Assembly: GCA_035527975.1 (NCBI GenBank)
Contig: DATKZM010000009.1
Coordinates: 1 to 64,000 of the forward strand
DNA: 64,000 nucleotides
Direction of reading: 5' to 3'
DNA from: DATKZM01 sp035527975
GTDB taxonomy: Bacteria > Pseudomonadota > Alphaproteobacteria > JAPULJ01
Shown here: positions 26,838 to 35,475 of the stretch, piece by piece
Layout of the letters: every line of letters starts with the position of its first letter
Numbering within the stretch: the first letter of the stretch is position 1
The notes under the pieces: generated by a model
The model's database searches: none
What the model was told of the DNA's origin: nothing
What the model saw: only the letters and a program-made list of their open reading frames with translations
Translations under genes and position numbers: made by a program

Positions 26838-27641
26838 CTACATGCCGGGGCGGGTGGCGTCCCAGTAGCGCTGGTTGAGGGCGGAGAGGAGGCCGATATG
26901 GCGTCCCTCCAGGCACTCGCGCAGGCTGAGCGGGGTGCTCGTGGCCGCGGTCCATTGGCGGCACTGCTTGTAGATAAACTTTGCCCGCGCGATCCCCGCC
27001 GGCGAGGCTGAGCGTGACGCGGCGCGGGCCGTGCGCCAGGCCGTGATGCGGCCCTCCGGCGCGCTTTTTCCCAAGGCCGGCAGGCGGTTGATGGTCCGGT
27101 TGATCAGCCGTGCGGCCTCGATGTCAGGGCCGGCGCGGTCGACCAGCGCGGTGCCCGTGGCCCGCAAAGCCCCGGCGACGCGGGCAATGTCGCCGGCGCT
27201 GTGCGGCGTGCCGGCACCGGTCCGGGCCTCGGGCAGCAGCGAGACCTGCGCGCCGACGTCGATGGCCAGTCGCGCCGCGCCCATTTCCTTGAGGCGCGCG
27301 CGATCGATGGTGGCGCGCACGGCTGCGACGCCGCGCCGTGTCACCGCGAAACGCAAGCCCGGTCCTGCAGCGACGCGGCGCTTGGACCCAGTCGCTGTTA
27401 TCACGACGAGCGCGAGCGCGCGGGTCGGTACAAGCCGGTAGACCCGGCCGGCACGCGGTGCGTCGCGCGCCTCCTCAAGGCAGAAGCTGGTGAGCTCGGC
27501 GGTGCAGGTCGTGCCTGCGCAGATGAAGGGCACCGCGCCATCGGTCGCGACGAGGCCCAGCATTTGCGGAGCGGCTGACGCATTGGCAAAGGGAAGCAGG
27601 GTGGCGGCCGTGAGGCCGGCGGCGAGCGTTCGGAGGTGCAT
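26838..27641 (-). CDS. Secreted protein of unknown function
   Basis: A 267-residue protein with a signal peptide (MHLRTLAAGLTAATLLPFAN, cleavage near NASAA), so probably periplasmic. Three Cys lie early in the mature protein (FICAGTTC and SFCLEEARD) and two late (YKQCRQW, LRECLEG). Met 27641 is chosen because it starts the signal peptide and is preceded by GGGAGA; the open frame to 27701 adds an unrelated segment. No family is recognised. It is bracketed by the two inverted copies of an acyl-CoA dehydrogenase fragment. Confidence 0.65.
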   Translation of the reverse strand: MHLRTLAAGLTAATLLPFANASAAPQMLGLVATDGAVPFICAGTTCTAELTSFCLEEARDAPRAGRVYRLVPTRALALVVITATGSKRRVAAGPGLRFAVTRRGVAAVRATIDRARLKEMGAARLAIDVGAQVSLLPEARTGAGTPHSAGDIARVAGALRATGTALVDRAGPDIEAARLINRTINRLPALGKSAPEGRITAWRTARAASRSASPAGIARAKFIYKQCRQWTAATSTPLSLRECLEGRHIGLLSALNQRYWDATRPGM

Positions 27642-27757
27642 AGCAAGTCTCCCGCGCTTGTTGCGATGGACGAGCGTGGCACCGGCGTGAATCGCGGTCA
27701 AGCGAAAGCGCGGCGTGGTTCGGTCCGCGAAATCGGGTTGCCGGCGCCTTCGGCGTC

Positions 27758-27829
27758 GCCCGGTCGAGCACCTTCTGCGTCATGTTGGGCGCGACCACCT
27801 TGATCATGGCGATCTCGGCGAGCGCCGCC
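27758..27829 (-). pseudogene. Inverted 72 bp copy of an acyl-CoA dehydrogenase segment
   Basis: On the minus strand this stretch matches 26545-26616 of the acyl-CoA dehydrogenase gene at 71 of 72 bases, including ATGATCAAGGTGGTCGCGCC, and would encode AEIAMIKVVAPNMTQKVLDR. Homology stops abruptly on both sides. It lies 6 bp beyond the livF stop codon and cannot be functional alone. Confidence 0.9.
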
Positions 27830-27835
27830 CAAGCC

Positions 27836-28531
27836 TCAGACCTCGAGCCACTCCTCGCGGACCTGCCTGTTCGCCTGCAATTCGGCGGGCGTGCCCTCGA
27901 AGACGATTTGGCCGTGGCCCATGATGTAGACCCGGTGCGAGATCTTCATGGCGATGGCCAGCTTCTGCTCGACCAGCAGGATCGACACGCCGCGCTTGGC
28001 GATCTCCTCCAGCAGCCGGCCGACCTGGTCGGTCAGCATCGGCGCCAGGCCCTCGGTGGGCTCGTCGATCATGATGAGGTCGGGGTCGCCCATCAGCGTG
28101 CGGCAGATGGTCAGCATCTGCTGTTCGCCGCCGGACAGCGCGCCGCCCTCGATTTCGGCGCGCTCGCGCAGGTTGGGGAACAGCTCGAACATGTCCTCGA
28201 TCGACCAGCGGCCCGACGCCTTGCGGCCTTTCTGGCCAAGCAGCAGGTTCTCGCGCGTGGTCAGCGTGGGGAAGATGTCGCGGTTCTCCGGCACATGGCC
28301 AAGGCCGAGCCGGGCGATCTCGTGGCTGCGCTTGCCGACCAGTTCGGTGCCCTGGAAGGCGATCGAGCCTTCGGGCGCAACCTCGCCTATGATCGCCTTG
28401 ATCGTGGTCGAGCGGCCGACGCCGTTGCGGCCGAGCAGCGCCACGATCTCGCCCTCGCCGACGGTGAAGTTGACGCCCTGCAGGATATGGCTCTTGCCAT
28501 AATAGGCATGCAGATCGTTGACCGTGAGCAT
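27836..28531 (-). CDS. livF: Branched-chain amino acid-type ABC transporter ATPase LivF
   Basis: A 231-residue ATPase of the Liv (HAAT) uptake family, working with LivG on the cytoplasmic face of the LivHM channel. Visible are the LivF start LTVNDLHAYYGKSHILQGV, signature ALSGGEQQMLTICRTLM, Walker B LIMIDEPTEGLAP and the switch His position replaced by Gln in LLVEQK, as usual for LivF. The Walker A reads GRNGVGRST with Arg (CGC) instead of the canonical Lys. Met 28531 starts 5 bp after the livG stop. Last gene of the livKHMGF-like operon. Confidence 0.92.
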   Translation of the reverse strand: MLTVNDLHAYYGKSHILQGVNFTVGEGEIVALLGRNGVGRSTTIKAIIGEVAPEGSIAFQGTELVGKRSHEIARLGLGHVPENRDIFPTLTTRENLLLGQKGRKASGRWSIEDMFELFPNLRERAEIEGGALSGGEQQMLTICRTLMGDPDLIMIDEPTEGLAPMLTDQVGRLLEEIAKRGVSILLVEQKLAIAMKISHRVYIMGHGQIVFEGTPAELQANRQVREEWLEV

Positions 28532-28536
28532 CGCGC

Positions 28537-29298
28537 TCACGCGTCTTCTCCCAGATAGGCTTCCTGAACGCGCTTGTTCTGGCGGATGCTGGCGGGCGCG
28601 TCGGTGGCGATGATCTCGCCGTAAACCAGCACCGAAATACGGTCGGCAATGTCGAAGACGACGCCCATGTCGTGCTCGACGACGACCAGCGTCTTGCCTT
28701 CGGTGACGCGCTTGATGAGGGCCACGGCCTGCTCGGTTTCGCTGTGGCTCATGCCGGCGGTGGGCTCGTCGAGCAGCAGCACATCGGCGCCCGAAGCCAG
28801 CGTGATCGCAAGCTCCAGCGCGCGCTGGTCGGCATAGGGCAGGAGTGCGGCCGGGAAATCGCGCTTGGCCAGCAGTCCGGTACGATCCAGCAGATCCTCG
28901 ACCGCCTCGGTGATGCGCTTGCGCTTGGAGATCGCCGTCCAAAAGGAGTACTTCTCACCGGCCGCCCACAGGTGCCCGCAGCGCACGTTCTCGAACACGC
29001 TCATATGCGGAAAGATATTGGTGACCTGGAAGGAGCGGGCCAGGCCTTTGCGGTTGATCTCGTGGGGCGGCAGATTGGCGATCTCCGCGCCGCGCAGCTT
29101 GATCGAGCCGCCAGAGATCTCATAGCGCCCGCTGATCAGATTGAAGAGCGTTGATTTGCCTGCGCCGTTGGGGCCGATGATGGCATGGCGCTCACCCTCT
29201 TCGACCTCGAGGTTGAGCCCCTGGATGATCTGGGTCGGCCCGAAGCTCTTGCGCAAGTCTTTCATTTGCAGCGCCGGCGACCGGGATGTGAGTGTCAT
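28537..29298 (-). CDS. livG: Branched-chain amino acid-type ABC transporter ATPase LivG
   Basis: A 253-residue ATPase of the Liv family. It has a normal Walker A (GPNGAGKST, about residues 42-50) and LivG-specific FQVTNIFPHMSVFENVR. Its signature loop is modified (ALLPYADQRALELAITLA, where LSGGQ would be expected near it), followed by Walker B VLLLDEPTAGMSH and the switch VVVEHDMGVVFD. ATG 29298 overlaps the livM stop (ATGA), so the genes are coupled. The intact Lys here contrasts with the Arg in the LivF partner. Confidence 0.93.
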   Translation of the reverse strand: MTLTSRSPALQMKDLRKSFGPTQIIQGLNLEVEEGERHAIIGPNGAGKSTLFNLISGRYEISGGSIKLRGAEIANLPPHEINRKGLARSFQVTNIFPHMSVFENVRCGHLWAAGEKYSFWTAISKRKRITEAVEDLLDRTGLLAKRDFPAALLPYADQRALELAITLASGADVLLLDEPTAGMSHSETEQAVALIKRVTEGKTLVVVEHDMGVVFDIADRISVLVYGEIIATDAPASIRQNKRVQEAYLGEDA

Positions 29299-30620
29299 TG
29301 GCCGAGCGCCCGGTCGGTTGCAGCTTTGATGGCGTTGTCGTAGCCGGCCTTCGCTCCGGGATATGTGCGCCGGCACAGCCAGATGCCCAGGCCCAGGATC
29401 GCAAAGGCAATGGCCCAGGGCAGGATGGTCTCCGCGTCGGCCGGCACCCCGAAAAGACTGAGCTCGCTTGTCAGCGTTTCCCTGGAGGTCAGCGCGTGGG
29501 TGAGTTCCACCAGGCAGACGGCGCCCAACGCGGCAACGATGCTGGCGCCGATGGCGAGCAGATAGGGCCGCACCAGATCGCCCAGCAGGCGCCAGTCGAC
29601 ATTCCAGATACGCTCATGGATGCCCAGCAAGCCGGCAATGCCGCCGGGCGAGAACATCACCACGATCATGAAAAAGAGGCCGAGATAAAGCGGCCAGGCA
29701 TGGCTGACATCGGTGATGATTTTCTCAAGCGCCGTTATAAGCACGGCGCCGATGACAGGGCCGGCGAACATGCCCGCGCCGCCGATATAGGCCATGAAGA
29801 GGACGGCGCCCGAGCGCTCGACATTGACCATCTCAAAGCCGGCCTGCTCGAAGCTGATCGAGTGGAGCGCGCCGGCGAGGCCGGCGAAGAAACCCGACAG
29901 GGTGAACACCAGCCAGCGTACGCGCTGGGTGTTGTAGCCGACGAAGGCGACGCGCTCGGGATTGTCGCGCACGGCGTTCGAGATGCGGCCGAGCGGCGTC
30001 TTGGTGATCGCATACATTGCCGCCACCGCGACGAAGGCCCACAGCGCGATCAGGTAATAGACGTGGATGTCCTTGGTCCAATCGACGAGGCCGAAAAAGT
30101 CGGTGCCGATGGCGCGGTTGGTCTGGATGCCCTCCTCGCCGCCGAAAAAGGCGACCAGCACCAAGACCATGGCGCTTACCATCTCGCCGAAGCCGAGCGA
30201 GATCATGGCGAAGATGGTGCCGGCGCGCCGGGTCGAGACGTAGCCGATCGCAAAGCCGAAGAACATGCCGACGAAGCCGCCGATCAGCGGCATCGCCCAG
30301 AGCGGGATATAGAACAGCTCCTCGTCCTGAACCGCCTGGATCAGGTGGACCACGCAGAAGCCGGCAAGGCCGAAATAGATCGCATGGCCGAAGCTCAGCA
30401 TGCCGCCCTGGCCGAGCAGCATGTTGTAGGCGAGCGCGAAGATGATGGCGACGCCGATCTGGCTCATCACCGTGCGCGCCGAGCCGCCCGGCATCAGCCA
30501 GGGCAGCACGATGGCCACCGCGATGAAAAGGATCCAGATGGCGTAGCGCCGCAGGAAGGTGCGCACCGCGCTGCCGTTGGCGAGAGCGCTGTCGGCGGTG
30601 GTGGTTGCGCTGCGCGCCAT
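29295..30620 (-). CDS. livM: Branched-chain amino acid-type ABC permease LivM
   Basis: A 441-residue inner-membrane permease with about ten hydrophobic helices. The LivM core is clear: LAYNMLLGQGGMLSFGHAIYFG (first part), TIFAMISLGFGEMV and the cytoplasmic loop ISNAVRDNPERVAFVGYNTQRVR, which docks the ATPases. An extended C-terminus with two further helices (about 345-425) makes it longer than typical LivM (around 330-420 residues). ATG 30620 is preferred over TTG 30626. It lies 20 bp after livH in the operon. Confidence 0.92.
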   Translation of the reverse strand: MARSATTTADSALANGSAVRTFLRRYAIWILFIAVAIVLPWLMPGGSARTVMSQIGVAIIFALAYNMLLGQGGMLSFGHAIYFGLAGFCVVHLIQAVQDEELFYIPLWAMPLIGGFVGMFFGFAIGYVSTRRAGTIFAMISLGFGEMVSAMVLVLVAFFGGEEGIQTNRAIGTDFFGLVDWTKDIHVYYLIALWAFVAVAAMYAITKTPLGRISNAVRDNPERVAFVGYNTQRVRWLVFTLSGFFAGLAGALHSISFEQAGFEMVNVERSGAVLFMAYIGGAGMFAGPVIGAVLITALEKIITDVSHAWPLYLGLFFMIVVMFSPGGIAGLLGIHERIWNVDWRLLGDLVRPYLLAIGASIVAALGAVCLVELTHALTSRETLTSELSLFGVPADAETILPWAIAFAILGLGIWLCRRTYPGAKAGYDNAIKAATDRALGQ

Positions 30621-30640
30621 CGTCAAACGTCCCCCATGGT

Positions 30641-31639
30641 TCAGACGTCCCTTTGGCCGAAGAGCCCGCGCGGCCGGAAGATCAGCACCAGGACCAGCAA
30701 AATGTAAGGCATCACTGGCGCGAGCTTCGCCGTGGAGAGATTGACCAGATCGGCCATCACACCCTGCGCGGTCACCACGTCGACGCCGAGGCTTTCAAGC
30801 ATGCCGGTGAGCTTGAGATCGAGCGAGATGGAGAGGTCGTTGAGGACGCCGATGAACAGCGAGGCGATCAGCGCGCCCTCCAGCGAGCCGAGCCCGCCGA
30901 TCACGATGACCACGAAGACGATCGGCCCGAGCTGAACCGCCATCGCCGGCTCGGTGCCGAGCACGTTGCCGCCGATCACGCCGGCAAGCCCCGCCAGGGC
31001 GCAGCCGGCGCCGAAGGTCCACATGAAGATCTTCGGCACGTCGTGGCCGAGCTGCGCGGTGGTGTGGGGATGGGTGAGCGCGGCGCGGATGATGAGGCCG
31101 ACGCGGGTGCGCGTCATCATCAGGAACAGGCCGACGAAGATGCCGACCGCGATAATCAGCGTGAAGAGCTTGTAGAAATTGTAGTCGAGCCCACGCCAGG
31201 TGAAGGCGGCGAAGTTGAGAACTTCGGGGATCTGGTAGTTCTTGCCCACCTTGCCGAAGAACATCTGCACGAGCTCTTCGATGAGCAGGAAAAGCCCGAA
31301 GGTGAACAACAGCTCGGCGACATGGCCGAAGCGGTGCACGAAGCGCAGACCGTAGCGCTGCACAAGCCCGCCGATCACGCCGACCATCAACGGGCCGACG
31401 ATGACAGCAATCAGGAAGCCGATCAGGCCGCCCGCCGGCCCGCCGATCATGCCACCGAGCACGGCGGCGATGCCGCCGGTCACGTAGTAGGCGAAATACG
31501 CGCCCAGCATGAAAAACGCCGCATGGGCAAAGTTGAGGATGCCCATCATGCTGAAGATCAGCGTCAGCCCGCTCGACAACATGAACAGCAACAGGCCGTA
31601 CAACAGCCCGTTGAAAATGCTGAAGATCACGGATTCCAA
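30641..31639 (-). CDS. livH: Branched-chain amino acid-type ABC permease LivH
   Basis: A 332-residue inner-membrane permease with about eight to nine helices. LivH hallmarks are the opening FNGLLYGLLLFMLSSGLTLI, GILNFAHAAFFMLGAYFAYY, and the EAA-like docking loop (GLIIRAALTHPHTTAQLGHDV) followed by IVIGGLGSLEGALIASL. The start is TTG 31639 with GGGAGG six bases upstream. It forms the channel with LivM. About 130 bp separate it from the binding-protein gene upstream. Confidence 0.92.
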   Translation of the reverse strand: MESVIFSIFNGLLYGLLLFMLSSGLTLIFSMMGILNFAHAAFFMLGAYFAYYVTGGIAAVLGGMIGGPAGGLIGFLIAVIVGPLMVGVIGGLVQRYGLRFVHRFGHVAELLFTFGLFLLIEELVQMFFGKVGKNYQIPEVLNFAAFTWRGLDYNFYKLFTLIIAVGIFVGLFLMMTRTRVGLIIRAALTHPHTTAQLGHDVPKIFMWTFGAGCALAGLAGVIGGNVLGTEPAMAVQLGPIVFVVIVIGGLGSLEGALIASLFIGVLNDLSISLDLKLTGMLESLGVDVVTAQGVMADLVNLSTAKLAPVMPYILLVLVLIFRPRGLFGQRDV

Positions 31640-31770
31640 AGCGAGCCTCCCTAAAGCCCCGGCACGGCGGATCTTCGTCCGCGCTTATCTCGCGCCGCCG
31701 CGCCCGCGGCCGGGCAGCCGGGACGAAATTTTCATCCCCGCTGCCCTGAAACCGCGATCCGCTGTCTTGC

Positions 31771-33039
31771 TTAGCCCTTTTTCGGGCGCTTCATTTTACA
31801 GACGGTCGGCAGCGTCAAGTCGCTGACCGGCGCCGTGGCGGTGGTCCGCCAGCCGATCTTGAAGTTGTTGTTGTTGTAGATGAACGGCACCTTGGCCGTC
31901 GGCGTCATCGCCGAGACGATCAGCGGGAAGTGGATCTGGTGGTCCTTCGTCCGCATGGTCGCCTTGCCGAGGGGGCCGTTGTCGATCGTCATGCCCTCAA
32001 GCGCGTATGCGATCGCCTTGGGGTTATCGGACTTGGCCTTGTTGATCGCATTGGCCAACATCTCCAACGTCACCCGGTAGCGGTCCGAATACCAGCTCGA
32101 GCCGTGCAGCTTGCGGTAACCCGCGGCCAGCGTGACCACGCGTGGCGGCACGGCCGTGTTCTCGTGATGCTCGTTGATCTGTTTGATATTGACGGCAAGA
32201 CCCGCCTTGGGCCCATAGCCGGCGATCGACGAGGTGATGCCGCCATAGATCGTGTAGAACTGAACCTTGAGGCCCGAGGCCGCCGCGGCTTTGACGAAGC
32301 GGACGAGATCGGGGCCCCAGTTGCCGGTCAGCACAGTGTCGGCGCCGGAATTCTTGATTTTCGCGATATACGGCGTGAAGTCCTGGACCTTGCCGAAGGG
32401 CACGATCAACTCGTCGCCGACCAGCTTGACGCCCTTGGCGCGCGCCTTCAGCAGCCGGATTGCCGCCGCCCGGAAGGACTTTCCGTAGGCGTAGTTCTGG
32501 TTGATCATGTAGATCTTCTTGACCGACTTGTCGGCTTTGATGCCGGTCACCAGCCCCGCCACCTTCTGGTCGACATTGGCGTCGAAGCGGAAATGCCAGA
32601 ACGAGCACAGCTTGCCGGTGAAGGCGGTCGTGACAGCGGAGTGGTTGAGATAGAGCACCGACTTGTCCGGGTTGCGCTGGTTGTGCCGGCCCAGATATTT
32701 GATGATGTTGATGGCATGGTTCGAGCCCACGCCCTGGGCGACGATCCGGATGTTCTGGTCGATCGCGCTCTTGAGCTGCTGGATCGTGCGTTCGGCGACC
32801 ATGGCGTTGTCGAGCGCCACAATCTCTAGCTTGCGGCCGCCGAGCACGCCGCCGGCCTTGTTGATGTTGTCGGCAAGATAGTTCCACTGCCGCAGGACGT
32901 CCGTGCCGACCGCGGCGACGCGTCCCGAATAGGGCTCGATCAAGCCGATCTTGATGGACTGGGCGGATGAAACCGCCGTCTGGGCCGCCACCGCCGTCGT
33001 GAATGCGGCCGCGGCTATTAGCGCCTGCCTCAATTGCAT
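31771..33039 (-). CDS. ABC transporter substrate-binding protein (Liv/HAAT family)
   Basis: A 422-residue periplasmic protein with a signal peptide (residues 1-26, ending AVSSA-QS) and a type 1 periplasmic-binding fold: IKIGLIEPYSGRVAAVGTD at the start, KLEIVALDNAMVAERTI, and VQDFTPYIAKIKNSGADTVL. It would deliver ligand to the LivHMGF complex. Family members bind amino acids, urea, amides or aromatic acids; the surrounding acyl-CoA genes suggest an organic acid, but this is inference. ATG 33039 has AGGAGGAAACG upstream. First gene of the operon, divergent from the transporter starting at 33632. Confidence 0.9.
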   Translation of the reverse strand: MQLRQALIAAAAFTTAVAAQTAVSSAQSIKIGLIEPYSGRVAAVGTDVLRQWNYLADNINKAGGVLGGRKLEIVALDNAMVAERTIQQLKSAIDQNIRIVAQGVGSNHAINIIKYLGRHNQRNPDKSVLYLNHSAVTTAFTGKLCSFWHFRFDANVDQKVAGLVTGIKADKSVKKIYMINQNYAYGKSFRAAAIRLLKARAKGVKLVGDELIVPFGKVQDFTPYIAKIKNSGADTVLTGNWGPDLVRFVKAAAASGLKVQFYTIYGGITSSIAGYGPKAGLAVNIKQINEHHENTAVPPRVVTLAAGYRKLHGSSWYSDRYRVTLEMLANAINKAKSDNPKAIAYALEGMTIDNGPLGKATMRTKDHQIHFPLIVSAMTPTAKVPFIYNNNNFKIGWRTTATAPVSDLTLPTVCKMKRPKKG

Positions 33040-33631
33040 CGTTTCCTCCTCGTTTGCGTTGTCCGGCGCGGGACGATCTCGTGCCCCGCGCGGACCATCG
33101 TTATTGATTTCGCGCGCCGCCGTTCAAGCCGGCGCCGCTTTGTATTCCGGGTCCGCCCATTAGAATACGATCCCGCGCAATGCCGCAAGCGCGACCGTGA
33201 TTGGGCATCCTGCCGCCCGGCGATCCCGGCTCCCGGTCGGGGGCTTCGATCAGATTACCACGATCGGCCGGTCGGGACGGTTCCACGCGCGCCGGGCACC
33301 CGTCAACAGCGGCGAAATCGAGTTTCGCAAGGCGAAATTACTCGCCGGGTGTCATGCTTTCATGCCGAGGGCGCGCGGGCGCATTTGGATTTGGGCGAGG
33401 GCGCATTGGATCTCCGCGCGCGGGCGCTTTGGATCTCTGCGCGCGGGCGCTTTTGATCTGCACGCGCGGGCGCTTTGGATCGCGCCAAACGCATGGTCGG
33501 CCCGTAGCGGCCGGGCGCGGCATCCGTGGACAGCATCGGTGTGGTGACTTAGGCTCACCGCCAGACGCTGACTGGCCGGCCAGCTGACCAGTCGGTATGT
33601 CCGGCCTTCGGCGGCAGGCGGAGACAATGCC
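33040..33631. other. Divergent intergenic region between two ABC transporter operons
   Basis: About 590 bp without a supported gene, carrying the promoters of the Liv operon (minus) and the NitT/TauT-type operon (plus). It contains a five-unit 23 bp tandem array at 33371-33483, listed separately. No operator could be assigned. Confidence 0.5.
33371..33483. repeat. 23 bp tandem repeat, about five units
   Basis: The core GCGCGGGCGCTTTGGATCT recurs with period 23 (one interval is 22), with anchor positions at 33379, 33401, 33424, 33447 and 33470. It lies in the promoter region between two divergent ABC transporter operons. Confidence 0.85.
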
Positions 33632-34465
33632 TTGAGCGACGGCATCCTTGAGTTCCGGGACGTCACGATCCGGTTCAACGACGAGACGATCTACCAGGAT
33701 CTGTCTTTCTCGGTCCGGCCGGGCGAGTTTCTTTGCATCCTGGGGCCGAGCGGCTGCGGAAAATCGACCTCGCTCCGGGTCATGGGCGATCTTATCCCGG
33801 TCGACGAGGGCACGGTTACGGTCGAGGGCGAGCCGGCGCATGCGGCTTGGTCCAAACTGGCTTACGTCTTCCAGCAGCCGCGGCTGGTGCCGTGGCGCAC
33901 GGCGCTGGCCAATGTGATGCTGGGCATGGAGCTGCGCTTTGAGCGCGGGAGCAAATCCCAACGCATAGAAAAGGCGCGGGCGCTGCTGGAGATGGTCGGG
34001 CTCGGCCGCGACGCGGAGAAGTATCCCTCGATGCTTTCCGGCGGCGAGCGCCAGCGCGTTGCGATTGCCCGGGCGCTCTCGGTCGACCCGCATATCATTC
34101 TGATGGACGAGCCGTTCTCCGCGCTCGACCTCAACACGCGGCAGCGGCTGCGCACCGAGATCATTGCGATCTGGCGCAATACCGGCAAGACGGTGATCTT
34201 CGTAACCCATGACATCGACGAGGCGCTGGTGCTGGCCGACCGCGTGCTGCTGTTGTCGGACAAGCCGACCCGCGTGCTGGAGATCATCGAGATCGACGCA
34301 CCGCGCCCGCGCGTCGTGGAGACGACGCCGACGCTGCGGCAGCACAAGGACAATTTGATCCGGCTGTTCCGGACCCTTGAGCGCCGCGACACCGACGAGC
34401 CGAAAGAAACGGTTGAGGACATGCCAGAAGACCAACGGTCTCAAAAGGAGGAGGTATCTTTATGA
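33632..34465 (+). CDS. NitT/TauT-type ABC transporter ATPase
   Basis: A 277-residue ATPase of the nitrate/sulfonate/taurine uptake family. Motifs: Walker A GPSGCGKST (near residue 39), Q-loop YVFQQPRLVPWRT, signature LSGGERQRVAIARAL, Walker B IILMDEPFSALD and switch FVTHDIDEA. The start is TTG 33632 with GGAG eight bases upstream. The last 4 bp overlap the binding-protein gene. The C-terminal tail (EPKETVEDMPEDQRSQKEE) is acidic and not conserved. The ligand could be a sulfonate, nitrate or aromatic/organic acid. Confidence 0.92.
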   Translation: MSDGILEFRDVTIRFNDETIYQDLSFSVRPGEFLCILGPSGCGKSTSLRVMGDLIPVDEGTVTVEGEPAHAAWSKLAYVFQQPRLVPWRTALANVMLGMELRFERGSKSQRIEKARALLEMVGLGRDAEKYPSMLSGGERQRVAIARALSVDPHIILMDEPFSALDLNTRQRLRTEIIAIWRNTGKTVIFVTHDIDEALVLADRVLLLSDKPTRVLEIIEIDAPRPRVVETTPTLRQHKDNLIRLFRTLERRDTDEPKETVEDMPEDQRSQKEEVSL

Positions 34466-35457
34466 AATCGAAAACGCGAGTTTTTGGCGCGACGCTGGGT
34501 GTTGCGCTGATGGCCACGGTGGCCGCCGGCCCCGTTACGGCCAAGGAAACGATCACCTATGCCTATCTGCTCGACCCGGCGCTGGAAGGCGTGCTCTACG
34601 CGATCAAGACCGGCAAGGTGACGTCCAAGACGGTGGAGATCAAAGCCTCGGCGCTGGCCATCCCGGCGCTGATCCAGTCGACGCCGGCCAAACGCTTCGA
34701 CGTCATCATGAATGCGGTGATGGCGATCCCATTCGCCAAGAAGCGCGGCCTCGAACTGGTGGTGCTGTCGACGGCGCTGCGCTCGTCCAAGGGCCGGCTG
34801 GGCGCGGGTATCTGGGTGAAGAAATCGAGCCCCTACAAGACGCTTGCCGACTTGAAGGGCAAGACGATGGGCAACTACGCGCTGCGCTCCACGGGTACGA
34901 CCTGGGTGCGCATCGCGCTTTGGAAAAAGCACGGCATCAACGTCTCCTACAAGAACGGCGACTTCAAATGGGTGCAGATCCAGGCGCCCGCCCTTTTGCC
35001 CGCGCTTGCCTCGGGCCGTATCGACGCGGCGACGCTGATCCATGCCCAGGCGTATAAGGCGCTGAAATCGGGCGATTACCGGGTGCTCGCCTGGACCAAC
35101 AGGGACATCAAGGAGCTCTTCGGCATCGACTCGGTGGCGGCGGTGAATGTCACCTATCCGGAGAAGCTGGCCAAGCGGCCGGCGGCGTTCCGCGAGTTCA
35201 ACCGCATGCTGCGCGCCTCGGTGCTCTACGCGGTCAAGAACCCCGACGAGGTCGGCAAGGCGATTTCGGCGAAGTACAAGATCTCGCCGGACTACTTCAA
35301 GGCCTGGATGGCCGACTATTCCTTCTTCCCCGGCGCGGTCAGCGACGAGGACATGAAGGCGATGGAAGTCGTCTGGAGCAATGCCAAGGAGATGGGCATC
35401 ATCCAGAAGGTACCGAAGGCCGCCGACGTCGTCTGGAAGGACGCGATCCGCGAATAG
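34462..35457 (+). CDS. NitT/TauT-type substrate-binding protein
   Basis: A 331-residue periplasmic protein with a signal peptide (about residues 1-27, ending AGPVTA-KE) and the NMT1/SsuA-like type 2 fold: TLADLKGKTMGNYALRSTGT (the conserved DLKGK loop), LLPALASGRIDAATLIHAQA and KISPDYFKAWMADYSFFPG. It captures the substrate for the permeases encoded next. AAAAGGAGGAGGTA lies directly upstream of ATG 34462, and the gene overlaps the ATPase gene by 4 bp. Family members bind sulfonates, nitrate, pyrimidine precursors or aromatic acids; residues that would decide are not recognisable. Confidence 0.9.
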   Translation: MKSKTRVFGATLGVALMATVAAGPVTAKETITYAYLLDPALEGVLYAIKTGKVTSKTVEIKASALAIPALIQSTPAKRFDVIMNAVMAIPFAKKRGLELVVLSTALRSSKGRLGAGIWVKKSSPYKTLADLKGKTMGNYALRSTGTTWVRIALWKKHGINVSYKNGDFKWVQIQAPALLPALASGRIDAATLIHAQAYKALKSGDYRVLAWTNRDIKELFGIDSVAAVNVTYPEKLAKRPAAFREFNRMLRASVLYAVKNPDEVGKAISAKYKISPDYFKAWMADYSFFPGAVSDEDMKAMEVVWSNAKEMGIIQKVPKAADVVWKDAIRE

Positions 35458-35475
35458 GCCGACAATAGCCGGCCG

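Noticed and set aside
29292..30707. 471-codon plus-strand frame opposite livM
   Set aside because: His/Asp/Glu-rich mirror of a hydrophobic membrane protein gene; a typical antisense artefact.
33371..33483. Possible CRISPR array
   Set aside because: Units are head to tail with no unique spacers, and no cas genes are near. The same holds for the 15 and 24 bp arrays.
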